Positions 43,423-51,920 of a stretch of 64,000 nucleotides of DNA are shown here, piece by piece. A program made the translations under genes and the position numbers. The stretch covers positions 62,001 to 126,000 of the forward strand of contig DATMBF010000028.1 of NCBI GenBank assembly GCA_035559595.1. Reading direction: 5' to 3'. Position 1 is the stretch's first letter. The number at the start of each line of letters is the position of its first letter. The notes beneath the pieces are model-generated. The model did no database searches. It had not been told where the DNA came from and saw only the letters and a list, made by a program, of their open reading frames with translations. The stretch is from DATMBF01 sp035559595 (GTDB lineage Bacteria > Bacteroidota > Ignavibacteria > UBA10030).

Positions 43423-44555
43423 TCCGACAATTCACGTTTGACTCTTCGATGACCGATCGGTTCATCCAATTCGGCCATGACCTTTATCGCGGTGATCCCC
43501 GCTGGATTCCGCCGTTGAGAGATCGGTTCGCTGCCCAACTTTCTCCTGGTTTCTTCTTCTACGAGCAGCCCGGCACCGCTCATCAGCATTTCTTGGTTAC
43601 CGACGGCAGTCGTGTTCTTGCGCGAGCTTCAGCCTTTGTTAATCCTGCCTTGGCAGACAGCGACGGAACCCCTGTGGGATCCATCGGCTTTTTTGAATGC
43701 GTGAATGACTACGGCTCAGCACGTACGCTCCTCGACTCGGCCACACGATGGCTTTTCGATCAGGGAATCACAAGAATCTGGGCTCCCCTCAATTTTGATA
43801 TCTGGCATGGATATCGCTTCATGACAAGGGGATTCGAAACAGCCCCGTTTTTCCCCGAGCCTTACAACAAACCCTATTATCCTGACTTTGTTGTAAGATA
43901 TGGTTTCACGAAACGACAGACGTGGAATTCGTTCACGCTTTCTCAGCCTTCGGCCATCCATGAACTGGTACAACGAAGCGCCCCGCGGTACGAACAACTC
44001 ACAGCAAAGGGATATCGCTTCGAACCGTTCGATCTCGACGACTTCAATAGTTCGCTTCAGACGTTGCACCCGCTTCTGCTTCGGTCATTCAGCGGATTCC
44101 TGGGATACACTCCTATCCCTCTCAACGAATTCACAGATCTCTTTGGACCATTTCAGCTTGCGCTCCATCCCAAACTCGGCCTCTTTGTTTATGATCCAGA
44201 ACATCAGCTCGTTGGATTTGCGCTTTCCTTCGTCGATCTGGCTGAGGCGGTTCGATCGATGAACGGAAAAAGCTCCCTTACAACCCGATTACGATTTCTT
44301 CGCAAAGCCCGAATGTCAAGGCGAACAATGTTTTACCTCGCTGGAGCCACACCGGAAGAATCCGTGAAACGATCAGGCATCGGCAGGGCCACAATGCATC
44401 GGATTCTCGCATCAACATTGAACGAGGGTTTCACCGAAGTCATTTTCGCCCTCATTGCGGATGGCAATATTGCACGCGGAAGTTTCGGTGGGAATGCGAT
44501 CGCGCCGGATCGAGAATATGCATTGTTTGAATTGCGACCGAGAGGTCAACCATGA
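43416..44555 (+). CDS. GNAT-like acyltransferase-fold protein, YghO-like
   Basis: 379 residues. The opening IQFGHDLYRGDPRWIPPL and GTPVGSIGFFECVNDYGSAR belong to a two-lobed family related to GNAT N-acyltransferases. The C-terminal lobe GIGRATMHRILASTLNEGF also fits. The start is GTG at 43416, with AAGGAG at 43403-43408 (spacing 7), and it overlaps the dikinase stop by 7 bases. An acyl-CoA acetyl-binding loop is not obvious, so catalysis is not certain. The tight overlap with its neighbours ties it to the operon's pathway. Confidence 0.75.
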   Translation: MVVRQFTFDSSMTDRFIQFGHDLYRGDPRWIPPLRDRFAAQLSPGFFFYEQPGTAHQHFLVTDGSRVLARASAFVNPALADSDGTPVGSIGFFECVNDYGSARTLLDSATRWLFDQGITRIWAPLNFDIWHGYRFMTRGFETAPFFPEPYNKPYYPDFVVRYGFTKRQTWNSFTLSQPSAIHELVQRSAPRYEQLTAKGYRFEPFDLDDFNSSLQTLHPLLLRSFSGFLGYTPIPLNEFTDLFGPFQLALHPKLGLFVYDPEHQLVGFALSFVDLAEAVRSMNGKSSLTTRLRFLRKARMSRRTMFYLAGATPEESVKRSGIGRATMHRILASTLNEGFTEVIFALIADGNIARGSFGGNAIAPDREYALFELRPRGQP

Positions 44556-45658
44556 ACCTGTATTCAATTCGCATATTGGTTTCTCAACCGCTTAGGCTCA
44601 TTCTCACCGTCGGCGGCGTCGCGCTGTGCATTCTTCTGATGCTGTTCCTCATTTCAGTTTACCACGGCGTTGCAGAGGGCTCGATGCTGTATATCCGCCA
44701 TAACAGCGCTGATCTCTGGGTCCTGCAGAACAACTCGTGGAACATCCTGCGTGGGACGTCTCTCCTCTCGACGGGACACGGCATCATGCTCCGCCGACTA
44801 CCATATGTTGAATCTGCGTCGCCGATTCTGCTTGGCCTTCCCGCAATCTCAGCGCATGGACGCACCGTAAGCACCTTTCTTGTGGGTTACGACCCGAACG
44901 AGCCGCTTGGCGGTCCACCTCACATCGTGCGAGGCAGGGCCATCGAAAACGACGATGAGATAGTTCTCGACGAGGCTTTTTGTGCAAGAATGGGCATAGA
45001 GGTCGGAACAACCGTTGAAATGAACGACGAGCCCCTTCAAGTCGTCGGCATAAGTTCGGGAACAAACGCCTTTGTCATTCAATACTCGTTTGTCAGTCTC
45101 AACAGGGCTCAGATTGTCGCAGGGTTCTCCACCATCGTCAGTTGCTACCTGGTTAAGATCAGGCCGGGCTATGGAATTCCCAAAGCCGCCAAGTTACTCC
45201 ATGATGATCTGCCCGGAGTGGAAGTCTTTGACCATCCAACATTCATCGAGAACAATTATCGTGAAATGCAATCGGGATTTCTCCCGCTCCTCTTCACCAT
45301 TGCGACAATCGGAGCGATCGTCTTGACCGTTATCCTGAGCCTTCTCCTATCAATAAGCATTCTCGAGAGGCGAAAAGACTTCGCCGTCATGAAAACGATT
45401 GGTTCACCCTCGGCCTTCCTTTCCGCGGTTGTGAGCGGACAGGCCTTGGCACTGTGCATGGCAGGAAGCGTTCTCGCACTCGTCCTGTTCTTTCCACTGT
45501 GTCAGATCGTTATGACATTGACCCCCGAGTTGAGCCCCATCGTTAAGATAGAGCATGTCGGGGTTGTAGTCCTTGCGGCGGCCATGATCAGTCTCACCAG
45601 CTCATTCATTTCTCTTCAGCGGCTTCGGAATATCTATGCACTGGAGGCTTTCATATGA
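44552..45658 (+). CDS. ABC transporter permease, FtsX/MacB (DevC-like) family
   Basis: 368 residues. One N-terminal helix (LRLILTVGGVALCILLMLFLI), a large extracytoplasmic domain (about 45-245), then three C-terminal helices (LLFTIATIGAIVLTVILSLL, SAVVSGQALALCMAGSVLAL, VVLAAAMISLTSSF) form the usual four-helix MacB-type permease. ERRKDFAVMKTIGSP is the coupling segment. Starts and stops overlap both neighbours by 4 bases. Together with the next gene it forms an exporter or envelope mechanotransmitter. No adaptor gene is adjacent, unlike classic DevBCA or MacAB loci. Confidence 0.9.
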   Translation: MNLYSIRILVSQPLRLILTVGGVALCILLMLFLISVYHGVAEGSMLYIRHNSADLWVLQNNSWNILRGTSLLSTGHGIMLRRLPYVESASPILLGLPAISAHGRTVSTFLVGYDPNEPLGGPPHIVRGRAIENDDEIVLDEAFCARMGIEVGTTVEMNDEPLQVVGISSGTNAFVIQYSFVSLNRAQIVAGFSTIVSCYLVKIRPGYGIPKAAKLLHDDLPGVEVFDHPTFIENNYREMQSGFLPLLFTIATIGAIVLTVILSLLLSISILERRKDFAVMKTIGSPSAFLSAVVSGQALALCMAGSVLALVLFFPLCQIVMTLTPELSPIVKIEHVGVVVLAAAMISLTSSFISLQRLRNIYALEAFI

Positions 45659-46359
45659 TGGAGACCATTGCAGAGTTGGCTGATGTGACCAAAACGTTTG
45701 GTACGAATGGAGGTCGCGCCTGTGCGGTCAAGAACGTCTCTCTTCAAATAACAAGGGGAGAATTGATCCTCCTTCTGGGGCCGAGTGGGAGCGGCAAAAC
45801 GACTATTTTAACACTGCTTGCCGGTCTTTTAGAGCCCACGTCCGGCCACTGCATGCTTTTCGAAGAGGACATTGCCAAGTACCCTCCCGAAAAGCTTCGA
45901 GAAGTGCGGGCCAATAGAATAGGATTCATCTTTCAGAATTTTCTTTTGATCGATGCTCTTAGCGTGCGAGACAACATTGCTCTTGCGCTTCAATTTGCCG
46001 GGCGTAGCAGAAAGAATGCACTTGATCAAGCACAGAAGCTCCTTCACTCCCTGAATATTCTTTCGCTATCTGACAAACTTCCGAACAAACTTAGTCAGGG
46101 AGAAAAACAACGCGTGGCAATAGCACGAGCAATCGCCAACAATGCGGATCTTATCATCGCCGACGAGCCGACTGCAAGCCTCGAGTCAAAACAAGGCTCC
46201 GAGATTATTCAGCTTCTTCACCGGTTTGCCAAGGAACAGAAGAAGTGCGTCGTGGTCGCAAGTCATGATTTGCGATTGGTGGAATTTGCAGACAGGGTGA
46301 TCAGAATCGAGGATGGGATGATTGTTGAAAAACGGGTGAGAAGAGACAACGATGTTTGA
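45655..46359 (+). CDS. ABC transporter ATP-binding protein (LolD/MacB/DevA-like)
   Basis: 234 residues. Walker A is GPSGSGKTT, the Q-loop is IFQNFLLIDALS, the signature is LSQGEKQRVAIARAI, Walker B is LIIADEPTA, and SHD is the switch His. The LolD/MacB subgroup is suggested by GLLEPTSG and by pairing with the FtsX-type permease, whose stop it overlaps by 4 bases. It powers the exporter encoded at the end of this operon. Confidence 0.94.
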   Translation: MMETIAELADVTKTFGTNGGRACAVKNVSLQITRGELILLLGPSGSGKTTILTLLAGLLEPTSGHCMLFEEDIAKYPPEKLREVRANRIGFIFQNFLLIDALSVRDNIALALQFAGRSRKNALDQAQKLLHSLNILSLSDKLPNKLSQGEKQRVAIARAIANNADLIIADEPTASLESKQGSEIIQLLHRFAKEQKKCVVVASHDLRLVEFADRVIRIEDGMIVEKRVRRDNDV

Positions 46360-46410
46360 GGTCAACCGCTGTTGACGTGCAATTGCCACCTGCGTCATCA
46401 GATTATTCAT

Positions 46411-46439
46411 TTGCGGGCAGCCAATCTTTTCCGTATATT
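46411..46439 (+). promoter_or_regulatory. Putative promoter of tRNA-Asp
   Basis: TTGCGG (46411-46416) and TATATT (46434-46439) are spaced by 17 bases, about 30 bases before the tRNA. The match to sigma70-type consensus is fair, and the position fits a stable-RNA promoter. Confidence 0.45.
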
Positions 46440-46470
46440 TATACGCGTTCTGTTTTCTTTAATCTCAAAC

Positions 46471-46545
46471 GGGGTCGTAGTTCAGCTTGGTTAGAACGCC
46501 TGCCTGTCACGCAGGAGGTCGCGGGTTCGAGTCCCGTCGGCCCCG
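46471..46545 (+). tRNA. tRNA-Asp (GTC anticodon)
   Basis: A full cloverleaf is visible: acceptor arms GGGGTCG / CGGCCCC with one G-T pair and discriminator G, a D-arm with AGCTTGGTTAG, anticodon stem CCTGC/GCAGG around loop CTGTCAC (anticodon GTC), and a T-arm GCGGGTTCGAGTCCCGT. The CCA end is not encoded. A promoter and a terminator flank it. Confidence 0.97.
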
Positions 46546-46596
46546 CTTCTGAAATTGCGTAACTGAGGAAATGTGGAGTTGTTGAAATGATTTGAG

Positions 46597-46622
46597 GCCT
46601 GGCCCTTGTGCCGGGCTTTTTG
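46597..46622 (+). terminator. Intrinsic terminator downstream of tRNA-Asp
   Basis: GCCTGGC (46597-46603) pairs with GCCGGGC (46610-46616), one T-G pair included, around a 6-base loop. A run of T residues follows. It lies 51 bases after the tRNA and overlaps the tail of the RhuM-like remnant on the other strand. Confidence 0.7.
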
Positions 46623-46826
46623 TTCTTGGGGAGTTTTTATCTGCACGCCCCACAAGAGCATCGGCAAGTCCCGCTCGTCCCGACGATTGAGCTTCACCTG
46701 AAGTGCTGTCTGTCCATCCTCGACTCGATAAATGGCGATTTCGCCCTTTGGCCCTTCGATTGTTTCTTTTGCACAAACTCTATCAACCATGAATGCCCAT
46801 CCAAGAGATTTTTTGCCATTGTTCAT
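46623..46826 (-). pseudogene. RhuM-family gene remnant (N-terminal fragment)
   Basis: The minus-strand frame reads GPKGEIAIYRVEDGQTALQV then KLNRRDERDLPMLLWGVQIK. RhuM-type proteins start in this way (GEI.lY...DG.t...V.L, then a helix-turn-helix with QMAELFGV). The core ETVWLTQ is lost, the homology stops after about 70 residues of a family of about 330, and the frame then runs into the tRNA. It is best read as a decayed fragment, not a gene. RhuM genes are often found inside type I restriction loci, so it may mark a lost defence locus. Confidence 0.5.
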
Positions 46827-47182
46827 CGTTCACTTCTATACTGTATCCCCCGGCTCGCCGCTCTGGCATTCGGGACATTTGCGCTCGGTGATGTCGCTGC
46901 CGTCAGCACCTTGTAGGAGTGGTTCAGGAAATGAAGCGTTGCGTTTTTTCTTGGCAGGCCCCTTTTCAAGCGCAAATTCTGTACTAGAATTCAGACTTTT
47001 TGTTGCCTTAGCACAAGGCTCTTCGCGGTCAATCACTTCCAACCTCTCATTGTTTTTCACACAACGACACAAACGAAACTTACTCCTTCGCGTATACCAG
47101 CAGCCAGGCCAGCTTTCTTTTGATTTTAACCTTCTTCTTGCTATATTGAAGCCGCTGTCCGCATTCATTGAACCAGAACAAC
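46827..47182. other. Gene-free stretch before the pyruvate dehydrogenase genes
   Basis: About 356 bases. A minus-strand frame (46836-47204) carries a short string ending ITERKCPECQSG, with a CxxC that could be a remnant of a zinc-binding tail, but I cannot assign a family. The pdhA promoter must lie in the last 100 bases; I see no clear consensus. Confidence 0.4.
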
Positions 47183-48217
47183 ATGAACACAACAACCGCT
47201 CCACCCCTCACAAAGAAGAAGTCTGTGCCACCGCACGGTCTCTCCCCAGAAACCTTGTTGAGCTGGTATGACGACATGCTTCTCATCCGTCGCTTCGAAG
47301 AGAAATGTGCACAGCTCTACGGCATGGGAAAGATCATGGGATTTTGCCACCTGTACAACGGCCAGGAAGCTGTTTCGACTGGCGCGATCAAAGGAGCCAT
47401 TACGGAAAACGACGCAGTTATTACCGCGTACCGCGACCATGGACAGGCAATCTCAAAGGGGGTCGATCCTAAAGCGATCATGGCAGAGCTGCTTGGCAAA
47501 CGCACTGGCACCACCAAGGGGAAGGGGGGTTCCATGCACATCTTTGATAAGTCCAGAAATTTCTACGGCGGACACGCAATTGTTGGTGGTCATCTGCCGA
47601 TTGCCGCTGGTATTGCCTTCGCATTCAAATACCGCAACGAAAAGAATGTCTGCCTCTGCTTCATGGGCGATGGTGCTACAAACATCGGAGAGTTCCATGA
47701 AGCCCTCAATCTTGCCAGCCTCTGGAAACTTCCGGTCGTTTATATCATCGAAAACAATAAGTACAGTATGGGAACGGCTGTGGAGCGTTCGTCCGCAATT
47801 GCCGAGTTGCATAGGAAAGGCGTCGCGTACAACATGCGCAACGAGATGTGCGACGGCTACAATGTTCTCGAGGTCTACAAAACCGTCAAGGCCGCAGCCG
47901 ATCATGCGCGCGAAACGTACGAGCCTTCCCTTCTCGAAATCCGGACCTATCGCTATCGAGGTCACTCAATGTCCGATCCCGTTCACGGCCATTACCGAAC
48001 AAAGGAAGAGGTAGAGGAACAGAAGAAGTTCGATCCCCTCATTGTCTTCGCAGACATCCTCAAAGCCGACGGGATTGCAGATGATGATTGGTTTGAGGAG
48101 GCCGAAAAGCGTATCAAAAAGATTGTCGATGAGTGTGTCGAGTTTGCAGAGAACAGCCCCGAACCACCAATCGACGATCTGTGGAACGATGTCTTTTATC
48201 CGTCCAGTGGAGAATAG
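47183..48217 (+). CDS. pdhA: Pyruvate dehydrogenase E1 component, alpha subunit
   Basis: 344 residues. The thiamine diphosphate motif is MGDGATNIGEFHEALNLASL, ending in ENN. GHAIVGGHLPIAAGIAFA and SLLEIRTYRYRGHSMSDP (the phosphorylation-loop region) are typical of alpha subunits. With E1beta it decarboxylates pyruvate and reductively acetylates the E2 lipoyl group. The ATG at 47183 is used; an in-frame TTG at 47168 is less likely. E1beta starts 2 bases after its stop. Confidence 0.95.
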   Translation: MNTTTAPPLTKKKSVPPHGLSPETLLSWYDDMLLIRRFEEKCAQLYGMGKIMGFCHLYNGQEAVSTGAIKGAITENDAVITAYRDHGQAISKGVDPKAIMAELLGKRTGTTKGKGGSMHIFDKSRNFYGGHAIVGGHLPIAAGIAFAFKYRNEKNVCLCFMGDGATNIGEFHEALNLASLWKLPVVYIIENNKYSMGTAVERSSAIAELHRKGVAYNMRNEMCDGYNVLEVYKTVKAAADHARETYEPSLLEIRTYRYRGHSMSDPVHGHYRTKEEVEEQKKFDPLIVFADILKADGIADDDWFEEAEKRIKKIVDECVEFAENSPEPPIDDLWNDVFYPSSGE

Positions 48218-48219
48218 GA

Positions 48220-49203
48220 ATGCCTGTCGTTAGCTTTCGAGAAGCCCTCAATCAAGCTATGGATGAGGAAATGACGCGTGATGAACGCGTATTTCTCATG
48301 GGCGAAGAGGTGGCTCAATACAACGGCGCTTACAAGGTCAGTCAAGGGATGCTTGCCAAATGGGGTGCGAAACGAATTATCGACACGCCGATTGCCGAAG
48401 CAGGATTCGCAGGAATAGGAATTGGCGCTGCAATGGCGGGACTCCGACCGATCGTGGAGTTCATGACCTGGAACTTCTCCCTTGTTGCCTACGATCAACT
48501 TGTCAATAACGCTGCCAAAATGTACTACATGTCCGGTGGACAGTTCAATGTGCCGATTGTCTTCCGGGGCCCAGGGGGTGCAGCGCACGGTCTTGCGGCA
48601 ACACATTCCCAAGCCCTCGAAGCAATTTATGCCCACGTCGCGGGATTGAAAGTGATCATGCCTTCAAACCCGAAGGATGCAAAGGGTCTGCTGAAAAGTG
48701 CTATTCGGGATGAAAATCCGATCATCTTCATCGAGAGCGAGGTAATGTATGGAGACAAGGGGGAGATTCCGGAGGGTGAATACACGATCCCTATCGGTCA
48801 GGGAGAGATCAGGCGCGAAGGGTCTGATGTCACAGTCGTTTCCTGGTCGAAGATCCTCCAGCGAGTAACCATCAAAGCCGTCGAGGAATTAGAGAAAGAT
48901 GGTGTGGATGTTGAATTGATCGATCCCCGAACAATCAAGCCGATGGATTGGGAATTGATCTTCAACTCAGTCAAGAAAACCAACCGATTGGTGATCGTTG
49001 AAGAGGGATGGCCGTTTGCGGGTGTAGGAGCTCAAATCGCGTATGAAGTTGGCAAGAATGTATTTGATTATCTCGACGCGCCCATCGAACGCGTCACTCA
49101 AGAAGATGTGCCGATGCCCTACGCCCACAGCCTCGAGATTCGATCGCTTCCGAGTGTGGAGCGCGTTGTCGCAGCGGTCAACAAAGTCTTGTACAGAGAC
49201 TGA
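48220..49203 (+). CDS. pdhB: Pyruvate dehydrogenase E1 component, beta subunit
   Basis: 327 residues, the standard length. VSFREALNQAMDEEMTRDE, FLMGEEVAQYNGAYKVSQG, DTPIAEAGFAGIGIGAAMAG and EFMTWNFSLVAYDQLVNNAA are classic E1beta stretches. EEGWPFAGVGAQIA lies in the C-terminal domain. It completes the E1 active site with E1alpha. The ATG at 48220 has GGAG at 48209-48212, within the end of the pdhA frame. E2 follows after 18 bases. Confidence 0.96.
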   Translation: MPVVSFREALNQAMDEEMTRDERVFLMGEEVAQYNGAYKVSQGMLAKWGAKRIIDTPIAEAGFAGIGIGAAMAGLRPIVEFMTWNFSLVAYDQLVNNAAKMYYMSGGQFNVPIVFRGPGGAAHGLAATHSQALEAIYAHVAGLKVIMPSNPKDAKGLLKSAIRDENPIIFIESEVMYGDKGEIPEGEYTIPIGQGEIRREGSDVTVVSWSKILQRVTIKAVEELEKDGVDVELIDPRTIKPMDWELIFNSVKKTNRLVIVEEGWPFAGVGAQIAYEVGKNVFDYLDAPIERVTQEDVPMPYAHSLEIRSLPSVERVVAAVNKVLYRD

Positions 49204-49221
49204 TTTTCCCAGGGATCCAGC

Positions 49222-50484
49222 ATGGCAACGAAGATCATGATGCCTAAACTGAGCGATACCATGGAAGAGGGAGTCATCCTGAAATGGCATCGCAAAGAGG
49301 GAGAGAAAATCAAACAGGGAGAGATTCTCGCAGAAATCGAGTCTGATAAGGCTGACATGGAGCTGGAGGCGTATGACAGCGGTGTCGTTCGAAAAATTGT
49401 TATTCCAGAGGGTGGCAAAGCCCCCATCGGCGCGCTCATTGCCATCATTGGATCGGCTGATGAGGACATTAACGATCTCCTGAAAGAGGGTGGCGCACCC
49501 CCGCAAAAGGAAGCCCACATCAGTCCGGAGCAAAAGCAACCCGCCTCAATTGCAACGGCTCCCGCTTCTCCGCCGCCGTCGTTATCACCACACCAGGAGC
49601 CAACACCTATTGTCGCCGCTCGACCTGCGGACGGGCGTGTAAAAGCCTCCCCCGTGGCGAAGCGGCTCGCCACCGAGCATCGCCTCAATCTCGCCACAAT
49701 CCCGGGCTCAGGACCACAAGGAAGAATTATCAAACGCGATATCGAAGGAGTTTTGTCGGGAAAGATCTCCGTTGCCGCACCCCCAGCCGCCACAATCAGG
49801 CCAGGAACCTCCGAAGAGGTTTCCCTCTCTCCCATCCGTAAAACGATCGCAAAGCGAATGTCGGAGAGCAAGCTCGCCGCGCCACACTTTTACGTTACTA
49901 TGGACATCGACATGGAACCGGCGATGGCGTTCCGCGAGCAGGTTAACAACGCGACCGACATCAAGCTCAGCTTCACCGATATTATTATCAAGGCCGCTGC
50001 TGCCGCTCTCATGAAACATCCTCTCGTGAACGGTACTTACCTTGGCGACAAGATACGACAGCATCACTATGCCCATATCGGCGTGGCTGTTGCGCTTGAC
50101 GACGGTTTAGTCACACCGGTCATTCGCAACTGTGAGCAGAAACGACTTGATCAGATCAATCGGGAGTTGCGAGGCCTGGTCGAGCGAGCTCGCAACAGGA
50201 AGCTGAAGCCCGAGGAATATCAAGGTTCGACGTTTACCATTAGCAACCTCGGGATGTTCGGCGTCGAGGATTTCGTGGCTATTATCAATCCCCCCGAAGG
50301 GGCAATCCTGGCGATTGGGTCTATCGTAGAACGGCCAGTGGTGAAAAACGGACAGATCGTCATCGGTCACACAATGAAGGTGACTCTCTCATCGGATCAC
50401 AGGATCATCGATGGAGCCGTGGCGGCGAGATTTCTTCAAGACTTCAAGAAATTTATGGAGAGTCCTGCTGCGTTGACGTTGTGA
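49222..50484 (+). CDS. pdhC: Dihydrolipoamide acetyltransferase (E2) of pyruvate dehydrogenase
   Basis: 420 residues. One lipoyl domain (1-78, lipoyl Lys in EIESDKADMELEAY), a Pro/Ala-rich linker, a peripheral-subunit-binding domain (KASPVAKRLATEHRLNLATI), and a C-terminal catalytic domain ending with SDHRIIDGAVAARF (His-x3-Asp-Gly active site). It moves the acetyl group to CoA. The E3 gene is not in the window. An intrinsic terminator follows. Confidence 0.95.
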   Translation: MATKIMMPKLSDTMEEGVILKWHRKEGEKIKQGEILAEIESDKADMELEAYDSGVVRKIVIPEGGKAPIGALIAIIGSADEDINDLLKEGGAPPQKEAHISPEQKQPASIATAPASPPPSLSPHQEPTPIVAARPADGRVKASPVAKRLATEHRLNLATIPGSGPQGRIIKRDIEGVLSGKISVAAPPAATIRPGTSEEVSLSPIRKTIAKRMSESKLAAPHFYVTMDIDMEPAMAFREQVNNATDIKLSFTDIIIKAAAAALMKHPLVNGTYLGDKIRQHHYAHIGVAVALDDGLVTPVIRNCEQKRLDQINRELRGLVERARNRKLKPEEYQGSTFTISNLGMFGVEDFVAIINPPEGAILAIGSIVERPVVKNGQIVIGHTMKVTLSSDHRIIDGAVAARFLQDFKKFMESPAALTL

Positions 50485-50515
50485 GCACGAGCCAACAACC
50501 TTTACAATCACTTTG

Positions 50516-50543
50516 AAACCCGACCTCCGTCGGGTTCTTTTTT
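50516..50543 (+). terminator. Intrinsic terminator of the pdhABC operon
   Basis: Perfect 8-bp arms AACCCGAC (50517-50524) and GTCGGGTT (50529-50536) with a 4-base loop are followed by CTTTTTT. It ends only 8 bases before the next gene's ATG, so readthrough or an overlapping promoter may serve the ECF operon. Confidence 0.9.
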
Positions 50544-50551
50544 GCTAACAG

Positions 50552-51193
50552 ATGCTTGAACGGGTCAAAAGCGTCATTCAGCAGGAAATGAGCGGGGCAG
50601 GATTGCCCTTCGTCGGATTTTGCATCGCCCTTAATCTGACGGTCGGCCAAGTTACCGCCGGTCTGAAAATCCCTCTCTATCTCGATTCCGTCGGCACTGT
50701 TCTGGTTGCGGTGTTGGTTGGCCCATGGTCGGCGATTATCACCGGCGCGACAGCCAACACACTCGCTGCTGTGTTCGGAAACCCGGTCATGATCTTCTTC
50801 ATTCCCGTCGTCGCCGTCATCGCCGGTTTTACTGCGTTGATTGCCCGACTCGGTTGGTTCCGGACATGGTATCTCGTCATCCTCGGCGGAATTCTTCAAG
50901 GAGTTCTCGCCGCGGTAGCATCCGCTCCCATCTCCGCCTATCTCTTCAGTGGAATAACACTCGGTGGACAAGATTTCCTCGTTCTCTACTTTCGATCGAT
51001 GGGCAATTCAATTCTCGAAAGCGTCTTTTATCAGGGACTTTCATCCGATCCGGCCGACAAAACCATCACCTATGGTATCGTTTTTATCCTCCTCAAGAAT
51101 CTTCCTTTCCGTCTTCTTTCACGCTTTCGGGGTGTCACAAATGTCCGCCAGGCCTTGAGTGAGCCTTCCCATGACGATAGACACCCGAACTAA
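50552..51193 (+). CDS. ECF transporter S component (substrate-binding), substrate unknown
   Basis: 213 residues with about five or six membrane helices. The central GLKIPLYLDSVGTVLVAVLV and GPWSAIITGATANTLAAVFG are of the kind seen in S components, which bind vitamins or their precursors. The ATG at 50552 is only 8 bases past a terminator and lacks a clear ribosome-binding site; an ATG at 50588 is an alternative. The T component and two ATPases follow in order, completing an energy-coupling factor transporter. The substrate cannot be read; the flavin reductase at the end of the run may be a hint. Confidence 0.8.
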   Translation: MLERVKSVIQQEMSGAGLPFVGFCIALNLTVGQVTAGLKIPLYLDSVGTVLVAVLVGPWSAIITGATANTLAAVFGNPVMIFFIPVVAVIAGFTALIARLGWFRTWYLVILGGILQGVLAAVASAPISAYLFSGITLGGQDFLVLYFRSMGNSILESVFYQGLSSDPADKTITYGIVFILLKNLPFRLLSRFRGVTNVRQALSEPSHDDRHPN

Positions 51194-51920
51194 AGGAACT
51201 CTCACCCTTCTTCTGTGCGTCTCTGCTTTCACACTCCCCTGGACAGTCGGAGCTCTTCTGCTGTTGTCAACATTCCTGTTGCCGCTTCTCAGCTCAGCGT
51301 TCAGGCCGATTTCAGATCGGTCTCGTCGCGCTTTTCGGCGATTTTCTCTCTATGCCGCCGTTCTTGCAGGAGTTCTCATTCTCCTCAACTCCATACTTCT
51401 CCGGGAAGGAACAGCTTTGTTCACGTTTCTGGGAATTCCGCTTTTTGACGGCGGATTCCTGTTCGGCGTGAAAACCGCAACTCGACTTCTCCTGCTTTCT
51501 TTTTCACTCCTCCACTTTTTTCTCTCCACGCCGATTCGGATCATAGCATCGGAACTTCAACAAACTCGAATTCCTCCTCAGATTATCCTTTCGCTTCTTC
51601 TTGCCCTTCATTTTATCGACCGATTACCTGCACGGATTGAGCGAATCTTTGCCGCTCAGGAGGCTCGAGGTGCACCGATTCGATCCAGCTTTTTTCGTCG
51701 AGTCAAATCCTTCTTCACCATTCTCACGCCATTGATTCTCACTTCAATATCTGAAAGCATCGATCGAGGCATTGCACTTGAGCTGAGGGGCTTCCATTCC
51801 GGTGTCCGCCTGCTCGACGCGCCTCCATCGACTCGCTCGTCCGTTATCTTATCCCGAGCATTCCTTACGCTTTCGTTACTGCTGATTCTCTGGAGGATCA
51901 TTCGATGGGTCTTGTTGTAG
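51171..51920 (+). CDS. ECF transporter T component (EcfT/CbiQ-like)
   Basis: 249 residues with about five membrane helices. Two short Ala/Leu-Arg-Gly motifs (AAQEARGAPIR and ALELRGFHSG) in the C-terminal cytoplasmic region are the coupling helices that dock onto the ATPases. TLPWTVGALLLL and ILLNSILLREG fit the N-terminal half. ATG at 51171 is preferred to GTG at 51159. It overlaps the S gene by 23 bases and the next ATPase gene by 16. Confidence 0.88.
   Translation: MTIDTRTKGTLTLLLCVSAFTLPWTVGALLLLSTFLLPLLSSAFRPISDRSRRAFRRFSLYAAVLAGVLILLNSILLREGTALFTFLGIPLFDGGFLFGVKTATRLLLLSFSLLHFFLSTPIRIIASELQQTRIPPQIILSLLLALHFIDRLPARIERIFAAQEARGAPIRSSFFRRVKSFFTILTPLILTSISESIDRGIALELRGFHSGVRLLDAPPSTRSSVILSRAFLTLSLLLILWRIIRWVLL

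Noticed and set aside
46491..46826. A 111-codon minus-strand frame ending GADGTRTRDLLRDRQAF
   Set aside because: Its C-terminal part is the antisense of tRNA-Asp; this string is a well-known false protein end in annotations. Only the first part was kept, as a RhuM-like remnant.
46836..47204. A minus-strand frame with KCPECQS near its end
   Set aside because: A single CxxC is not enough to assign a zinc-ribbon family, there is no plausible start, and it overlaps the pdhA start. Left as unexplained sequence.
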